From Streptomyces sp. YIM 130001 (GTDB lineage: Bacteria > Actinomycetota > Actinomycetes > Streptomycetales > Streptomycetaceae), in contig NZ_KZ984562.1 in assembly GCF_003574445.1 (NCBI RefSeq), positions 174,860 through 238,859 on the forward strand: 64,000 bases of DNA, given 5' to 3'. Shown piece after piece: positions 59,164-64,000 of this stretch. Position 1 is the stretch's first letter; each line of letters begins with the position of its first letter. The translations under genes and the position numbers were made by a program. Under the pieces are notes generated by a model. It saw only the letters and a list, made by a program, of their open reading frames with translations, ran no database searches and had not been told where the DNA came from.

Positions 59164-61587
59164 TCACCACTGTTGCGGCGACCGCGAAGGCAGCGAGAAC
59201 ACCGAACCGTCGGGAGCCGTGGCGAACACCCTGCCGTCGCCCGCCGACGGCCGGCCCAGAGCGGACGCGAGCGCTCCCGTACGGCCGCTGGGCCTGGGGT
59301 CGGTCTGCCCGAGCAGCGCCGGCCGCCGGTCACGTACGTCCACGGCGATCAGCCGGCCGTCGGCCGCGCCGAAGTACACGGTGCTGCCCGCGACCGTGGG
59401 CGCGGAGCCCTGGCTCACCGACGTCTCGAGCCGCCACCGCTGTCCGGCGTCCGCCCCCTCGGTGTCCACCGCGACCAGACCGCCGCCCGCACCCAGGAGA
59501 TGGACCGTGCCCCGGTGCAGGCTCGCCACCGCGTCGGGCAGCGGCACATCGAGCGGTACGCGGCGTACGGCACGTCGCGTCGCGTCGTAACGGACCACGG
59601 CGACCGTGTACGAGTCCCGGTCGGTCTCCTGGAACCACACGGTGCCGTCGCGCGCACCGACGGGCGTCAGGCTGCCCTCCAGGTGCCGCTGCCACAGCTG
59701 GCTGCCGGTGCGCGGGTCGAGGGCGGTCACCAGACTGCCGGTGCCTCGCGCGCTGACCGAGTGGACACGGCCGTCGTCACCGGCCCACAGAGTGGCGTCC
59801 TGCAGGCCCGGGTAGCTGCGCTGCCAACGGACGCTGCCGTCACGGGCGTCGAGACCGCGCAGCGTGCCCCGGGCGGTCATCAGCAGCACGGTGTCGCGCG
59901 CGTGGGCGACCCGGCCCGCGTACGCCTCGAGGTCCCGGGACCAACGCGTGCGGCCGGTATCCGGATCGAGCGCCTTGAGGACGCCGCCCGCGTCGGTGAC
60001 GGTCTGTACGAGGCCGCCCGACAGGACCGGGGCCGCAGGCGCGTCCAGCGATGGGGCCTTGGTGGGCGCCGGGCGAGACCACCGGACCTTGCCGGTCTCG
60101 GCATCGACGGCGGCCGCGCTGATGCCGGGGGCTGCGCAGTAGAGCCGGGCGCCCGCGCCTGCCTTCGGGGTCCCCGCTCCCGCTTTCGGGGCGGCCGTGC
60201 GTACGCAGTGGGGTGTGCCGCCTGACGCCGGCCGCGCCCCACTCGGCCGCAAGAACGTGCTCCACGCGCGCGTGGGCGACGTCGCCTCGGGCGCCTTCGG
60301 ATCGGGAGCCTTCGGAGGAGCGGCGCCTGCGCCGGTACGGTCCGCGGGTTCGCCGACGCCGAGAACGGTGAACGACGCGGTCACCCCGGCAGCGACCGCG
60401 ACAGCGAGAACACAGACGACCAGGCGCGTTCGCCGCGACCAGACCGACCGGGGTGGTCGATCCGATCGCGATCGGCCGAGTCGCGATCGGCCGAGTCGCG
60501 ATCGGCCGAGCCGCGACCTGCCGAGGCGGGGGCGTCCCCGCCCGCCGCCGCTCCTGCGGTCGGACACGTGTGTGAGCGCGGGCTCGTGTCGTTCATCGTG
60601 TCGGCCGTCGCCTTCGTCCCGCTGGGCCGGGATGAACGCCCTCGCCCCCGCGAGCCGCGCACCGTCCCCCGTAGGCCCGCCGGCGCTGTCGTACGGGCGA
60701 ACCCCCTGCGAGCGGCTCCCGTACGGAGCGAACACCTGGGTCTCGTACGAAGCCGAGATCGCCCGCAACTCGCCCATCAACTCGTCGGGAGTCGGCCTGT
60801 CCCGCGGCTCCTTGGCCAGACACCGTGCCACGAGCCCGGCCAGGTCGTCCGGCACACCCGCGAGATCGGGCTCGTCGTGCACGACCTGGTACGCCACTAC
60901 GTAGGGGCTGTCCGAGTCGAACGGGCCGCGTCCCGTCGCCGCGTGCACCAGCACCGATCCGAGCGCGAACACATCGGCAGCCGGGCCGACTTCCCGCGGT
61001 CTGCGGAACTGCTCGGGCGCCATGAACGGTGGCGTACCGATCAACTTGCCGGTCTCCGTGTGGAGTTCACTGTCCGCGGGCCGGGATATCCCGAAGTCGA
61101 TGACCTTGGGGCCGTCCTCGGCGAGCAGGACATTGCTCGGTTTGAGGTCGCGGTGCACCACGCCGACGCGGTGGATGTCGCGCAACGCCTCGGCCAGGCC
61201 GGCGAGTAACCGGCGAAGCCGGTCGGGCGGCAGCGCTCCGTTCCGCTTCACATGGTCTTCGAGGGTGGGGCCGGGGATGTAGAGCGTGGCCATCCAAGGC
61301 TGCTCGGCGTGCGGATCGGCGTCCACCACGGGCGCGGTGAACGCTCCGCTGACCCGCCGGGCCGCAGCGACCTCCTGGCGGAACCTGCCTCTGAACTCGC
61401 GGTCCTCGGCGAGTTCCGGATGCACCACCTTCACGGCGAGCCGCAGGCCCGAGGCCGAGCGGGCCAGGTGGACCACGCCCATGCCGCCGGAGCCGAGCGG
61501 TTCCTCCAGGCGGTAATGGCCTGCGTACAGAGGCTGTTCGGTGAATTCCGTTTCCGGACCGGGTCCGATTCTGCGCTGTGGCGGCAT
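59164..61587 (-). CDS. PknB-type Ser/Thr protein kinase with C-terminal PQQ-like beta-propeller
   Basis: An 807-residue transmembrane kinase. Kinase domain: GSGGMG (32-37), Lys in AVKVV (53), catalytic loop HRDLKPSN (145-152), DFG (164-166) and GTPPFMAPEQ. A basic linker contains LGRSR repeated four times (15-bp DNA repeats), then one membrane helix (about 385-408). Outside, residues ~440-800 form a PQQ-like propeller with WSR/W-type blades (DAETGKVRWSRPAPT, DPDTGRTRWSRDLEAY, DARDGSVRWQRSYPG), a probable sensor. One exact CACGCGCGCGTG copy encodes PTRAWSTF. GGGGGGTGG precedes the ATG. Confidence 0.95.
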   Translation of the reverse strand: MPPQRRIGPGPETEFTEQPLYAGHYRLEEPLGSGGMGVVHLARSASGLRLAVKVVHPELAEDREFRGRFRQEVAAARRVSGAFTAPVVDADPHAEQPWMATLYIPGPTLEDHVKRNGALPPDRLRRLLAGLAEALRDIHRVGVVHRDLKPSNVLLAEDGPKVIDFGISRPADSELHTETGKLIGTPPFMAPEQFRRPREVGPAADVFALGSVLVHAATGRGPFDSDSPYVVAYQVVHDEPDLAGVPDDLAGLVARCLAKEPRDRPTPDELMGELRAISASYETQVFAPYGSRSQGVRPYDSAGGPTGDGARLAGARAFIPAQRDEGDGRHDERHEPALTHVSDRRSGGGRGRPRLGRSRLGRSRLGRSRLGRSRSDRPPRSVWSRRTRLVVCVLAVAVAAGVTASFTVLGVGEPADRTGAGAAPPKAPDPKAPEATSPTRAWSTFLRPSGARPASGGTPHCVRTAAPKAGAGTPKAGAGARLYCAAPGISAAAVDAETGKVRWSRPAPTKAPSLDAPAAPVLSGGLVQTVTDAGGVLKALDPDTGRTRWSRDLEAYAGRVAHARDTVLLMTARGTLRGLDARDGSVRWQRSYPGLQDATLWAGDDGRVHSVSARGTGSLVTALDPRTGSQLWQRHLEGSLTPVGARDGTVWFQETDRDSYTVAVVRYDATRRAVRRVPLDVPLPDAVASLHRGTVHLLGAGGGLVAVDTEGADAGQRWRLETSVSQGSAPTVAGSTVYFGAADGRLIAVDVRDRRPALLGQTDPRPSGRTGALASALGRPSAGDGRVFATAPDGSVFSLPSRSPQQW
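60478..60540. repeat. 15-bp tandem repeat inside the kinase gene
   Basis: Four near-identical 15-bp units of the form TCGCGATCGGCCGAG, encoding LGRSR repeats in the juxtamembrane linker. Each unit contains GCGATCGG, one base from the cyanobacterial HIP1 octamer. Confidence 0.85.
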
Positions 61588-61721
61588 CGGCCACCCCCCG
61601 AGTATCCGTCCGCGCGCGACGCGCAGAGCCTAGTCGATGATGCGTGCGAGTCAGGTGGGGCTTGCTAGCCTCGGCGCGCTGCGAATGACGACGTACTACT
61701 TGATTAACGGGGGTGGCCAGT

Positions 61722-62060
61722 ATGGCTGTTGAGGACACCGGGACTGCTGGGGAAGCGGTGAACGCGGAGACGGCTGCGGCGGTCGGGGATGTCGAGGGTG
61801 TCGAGGCCCAGGCCCGCTCGTATCCCGTCGCGCCCGGATACCGGCTCAACGTCCGCAGCGGCCCGGGCACGAACTACCGCCTCGTCCGGGTCCTCGCGGC
61901 CGGCTCCTCGGTCCGCGTCTACTGCCAGACCCGGGGCGAGTCCGTCAGCGGCCCGTACGGCACCTCGAACATCTGGAACAACATCGCCAACGGAGAGTTC
62001 GTCTCCGACACCTTCGTGAAAACCGGCTCAGACGGCTTCATCGCCCCACCCTGCGCCTGA
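61722..62060 (+). CDS. Small bacterial SH3-domain protein
   Basis: A 112-residue protein whose residues ~35-105 form an SH3b domain: YRLNVRSGPGTNYRLVRVLAAGSSVRVYCQTRGESV and TSNIWNNIANGEFVSDTFVKTGSDGF. Such domains bind cell-wall peptides, but here no signal peptide is visible: the N-terminus is acidic (MAVEDTGTAGEAVNAET). Either it stays in the cytosol, is exported by another route, or the start is misread. GGGGGTGG lies 5 nt before the ATG. It is divergent from the kinase gene by 134 bp. Confidence 0.82.
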   Translation: MAVEDTGTAGEAVNAETAAAVGDVEGVEAQARSYPVAPGYRLNVRSGPGTNYRLVRVLAAGSSVRVYCQTRGESVSGPYGTSNIWNNIANGEFVSDTFVKTGSDGFIAPPCA

Positions 62061-62081
62061 CCTGACCTGACCTGACCTGAC
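62057..62081 (+). repeat. CTGAC pentanucleotide repeat, five copies, across the stop codon
   Basis: Five perfect CTGAC units starting within the stop codon region of the SH3b gene. Each unit carries TGA, so the reading frame ends at the first and backup stops follow. Confidence 0.85.
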
Positions 62082-62284
62082 GTACCTGACCTGCCGGAAG
62101 CCGACTGGGCGGGGTCCGCAGGGTCCAAGGGTCGCGCGCCGGCGACTCGCCGGATGGCCATCCGGCGGGCGACGCGAGCCGCCCCCGCCTGGTCCAGCGG
62201 CGGCGGCAGCGTCTGGGGCCCGTGGCAGCGCCGCCGCTCCCGCACCTGCCGGAAGGCTCTCCGGCTGGCAGCCCGCGCGGTCGA

Positions 62285-62595
62285 CGTGCGTCCGCGGGGC
62301 CTGGGGTTCGTGTTTCTGTGGTTTTCGGGTCTGGCGTCTGTGGGTTGGTGTTGCGGGTGTCGGTGTGGATTGTTTTGGGCTGGTGTGGTGGTGGGGCGGG
62401 TTCGTCTGGTGCTCCGCTGGTCTGCCACTTGTCGGACGGCTTTCCGGCTTCGGTGCGAGTTGGCCCGGCCGGCCTGGCGTGCGTCCGCGGGGCCTGGGGT
62501 TCGTGTTTCTGTGGTTTTCGGGTTTGGCGTCTGTGGGTTGGTGTTGCGGGTGTCGGTGTGGATTGTTTTGGGCTGGTGTGGTGGTGGGGCGGGTA
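62285..62595. repeat. 193-bp-period direct repeat, two near-perfect copies
   Basis: Copy 1 (62285-62405) and copy 2 (62478-62598) differ at only about two positions (62331/62524 and near 62401/62594). Shared boundary motifs CCGGCTGGCAGCCCGCGCGG flank the pair at 62263 and 62640. More diverged relatives lie at 62665, 62899 and 63008. Confidence 0.9.
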
Positions 62596-63166
62596 CGTCC
62601 GGTGGTCCGCTGGTCTGCCGACTCTGTCGGACGGCTTTCCGGCTGGCAGCCCGCGCGGTCGACGGGCGCCCGCGGGTACGGGGGTTCGTGCTCCGGGGGC
62701 CTTCGGTTCCGGCACCTGGAGTGGGCAGGCCCTCCGGTTGTCAGCGCCCGTCGTCTTCCGCGTGGTCCAGTGACGGCGCAGGTCGGGCGGTCGCGAGGCT
62801 CGCGGGTTCGTGTTCCGGCAGCACTCCCTTACGAGGTCTCCCGGATGCTCCTCCCTTGGCTGGCGCGTGTGCCGTTCTCTGCCCGGCCCAGCGGCCTCCG
62901 CGGATCCGGCGGCGGTTCCCGCAAGGTGTGGGGTTGTCGTGCTCCGGCGGCCGACCCCTCCGGCACTTGCCGGACGGTTGTCGGCGTACGCGGTCTTCCG
63001 CTTGGCCTAGCGGCGTCCGCAGGGCCCAGCGCGTCCGCAGAGTCTGGCGTTCGTGCTCCAGTGACCCACACCTCGCCACCGATCCACCGCCACGCGCGCG
63101 TGCACTGCGCGCGTGCGTGGCCGGGTCGGCCCGGAGGGCCACACACGTTCGCGAGACCCGGCGGGC

Positions 63167-63172
63167 GATAAT
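63167..63172 (+). promoter_or_regulatory. Candidate -10 element of a leaderless promoter
   Basis: GATAAT lies 6 nt before the GTG start of the next gene. Confidence 0.35.
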
Positions 63173-63178
63173 CGAGCG

Positions 63179-63772
63179 GTGAGCGAAGAGAGCGACAACC
63201 CCGAGACCGGTTCAGGCAAGACCGGCTCCGGCGACGGCACCGACGGCACACCACGACAGCACGCCGAGGGCCGACCCAAGCCCGGCACCGCAACGGACAC
63301 CCCCGCGGCAGGCCCCGAGCCCGAGGCCCTCCGCTTCTTCGGCACGACCTGGCTCGAACACGACAACGGCTACGGCCTACGCCGCGTCGGCGTCGCCGTC
63401 GGCTCCCTCGCGGCCGCCGCGGCCGGCTGCTTCGTCCTGCGCTTCGCCTACGAGGGCCTGGAGATCGCCAAGGTCGGCAGCTTCGTGAACCTCCTGGTCG
63501 TGGTGGTCTTCGCCGTCTGCAGCGCCATCGCCTTCCGCCGCACCTGGGAGTCGTACGGCAAGCGCCTCGACCCCGAGACTCAGCAGTCCCTCCGCAGCAT
63601 GCTGGCGATCGGCTTCGTCGGCGTGCTCCTCGCCTACTTCTTCCGCTCCCTGACGGAGGCCCCGGGCGAGAAGCTGCGCCGCAGCGAATACGAAACGTCC
63701 CGCAGCCAGTACGAACGCCGCACCAGCCGCCGTACCCGCAACCCGGCCGCCCGCCGCAACCGAAAGCGCTGA
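63179..63772 (+). CDS. Membrane protein, function unknown
   Basis: A 197-residue protein: acidic, disordered N-terminus (~50 residues), a conserved segment FFGTTWLEHDNGYGLRRVGV, then three predicted membrane helices (about residues 68-90, 98-118 and 140-160) and a basic tail (RRTSRRTRNPAARRNRKR). It resembles small EamA-unrelated actinobacterial membrane proteins; I do not recognise a named family. A TANNNT-like hexamer lies 6 nt upstream. Confidence 0.82.
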   Translation: MSEESDNPETGSGKTGSGDGTDGTPRQHAEGRPKPGTATDTPAAGPEPEALRFFGTTWLEHDNGYGLRRVGVAVGSLAAAAAGCFVLRFAYEGLEIAKVGSFVNLLVVVVFAVCSAIAFRRTWESYGKRLDPETQQSLRSMLAIGFVGVLLAYFFRSLTEAPGEKLRRSEYETSRSQYERRTSRRTRNPAARRNRKR

Positions 63773-63923
63773 CAGACCCGCGCACCACCCCCCAGCCCAC
63801 CCCGACTCACTCCTCACGAAGCCGCCTCGGGACCCGGCACCAACTGAACACCCCGGGGCGCCCCCCGCCCCGGACCTGTGCCGGCACCGCCTCCGCCCCG
63901 GCGCCACCCGACCAGCCTTCCCC

Positions 63924-64000
63924 GAGCTCCGAGCTCCGAGCTCCGAGCTCCGAGCTCCGAGCTCCGAGCTCCGAGCTCCGAGCTCCGAGCTCCGAGCTCC
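63924..64000. repeat. Heptanucleotide repeat GAGCTCC, 11 copies, running off the window
   Basis: Eleven perfect tandem units to the last base of the window; the array continues beyond it. GAGCTC within each unit is palindromic. Confidence 0.97.

Larger units (their letters stand above)
62061..63178. other. 1.1-kb non-coding tract of degenerate direct repeats
   Basis: No credible gene: open frames exist on both strands only because stop codons are rare and repeats keep them open. The + strand is unusually G/T-rich (C/A on the - strand) over 62285-62620. Two 121-bp cores are 193 bp apart and older, diverged copies lie on both sides. Confidence 0.75.

Noticed and set aside
62154..63182. Long + strand open frame and several others across the repeat tract
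   Set aside because: They are repeat-driven, rich in Cys/Trp with no codon-position bias, lack ribosome sites and have no family resemblance.

Overview
The window is chromosomal DNA of a Streptomyces-like actinomycete. The evidence is the very high G+C in coding regions, strong codon-position bias, many GTG and TTG starts, a single TTA-poor gene style, and gene neighbourhoods typical of the Streptomyces core: ftsH-folE-fol genes, a nuoD2 orphan, panC-nadB-nadC-coaX, lsr2 beside clpC, sigE-cseA-cseB-cseC, disA-radA and ilvD. I see no prophage, transposase, CRISPR array, rRNA or tRNA, and no secondary-metabolite cluster. It is mostly core genome with a few accessory insertions.

Layout. 0-4.4 kb: end of ftsH and folE on the + strand, facing a - strand folate set (folP, an NTF2-like gene, folB, folK, a DUF3180 membrane gene). 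4.5-9.4 kb: a membrane-anchored esterase-like gene and a quaternary-amine (OpuC/ProU type) ABC transporter split into divergent units. 9.6-15.1 kb: a coiled-coil membrane protein, two bacterial PH-domain membrane proteins, an orphan NuoD homologue and a MidA/NDUFAF7-type methyltransferase. 15.2-18.8 kb: a two-component pair and an ArsR-type regulator. 19.4-24.95 kb: a tightly overlapping operon for pantothenate/CoA and NAD synthesis (DUF2520 dehydrogenase, panC, nadB, nadC, coaX). 25-28.6 kb: small membrane proteins, a BlaI-type repressor, an N-acetylglutamate-synthase-like GNAT, lsr2. 29-31.5 kb: clpC. 31.7-34.7 kb: a NACHT-LRR protein of the bacterial NLR type. 35.2-39.4 kb: a secreted M23 peptidase, a TetR/MFS efflux pair, an AraC regulator and a VOC protein. 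39.4-43.9 kb: the SigE-Cse cell-envelope stress system and mutY. 44-53.3 kb: a second two-component pair with an unusual kinase, a PAP2 phosphatase, a secreted/anchored protein, disA, radA and a sigma/anti-sigma/BACON fusion. 53.5-61.6 kb: a Cys-rich conserved protein, ppx, a TIM-barrel isomerase, TetR, ilvD and a PknB-type kinase with a beta-propeller sensor. 61.7-64 kb: an SH3b protein, a 1.1-kb non-coding degenerate repeat tract, a small membrane protein and a heptanucleotide repeat that runs off the window.

Themes. Cell-envelope homeostasis dominates the right half (SigE-Cse, DisA, M23 peptidase, sensor kinases). Cofactor supply dominates the left half (folate, CoA, NAD). Three signals are not explained by the genes. 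First, the 12-bp palindrome CACGCGCGCGTG occurs 12 times exactly, in several reading frames, where about 0.05 copies are expected by composition; it looks like a highly iterated palindrome. Second, fifteen genes have a TANNNT hexamer exactly 6-7 nt before the start codon, so leaderless transcription is common here. Third, the 62.1-63.1 kb tract has a 193-bp-period direct duplication inside a series of older copies. The best candidate for a biological system of special interest is the stand-alone NACHT-LRR gene, a likely anti-phage NLR.
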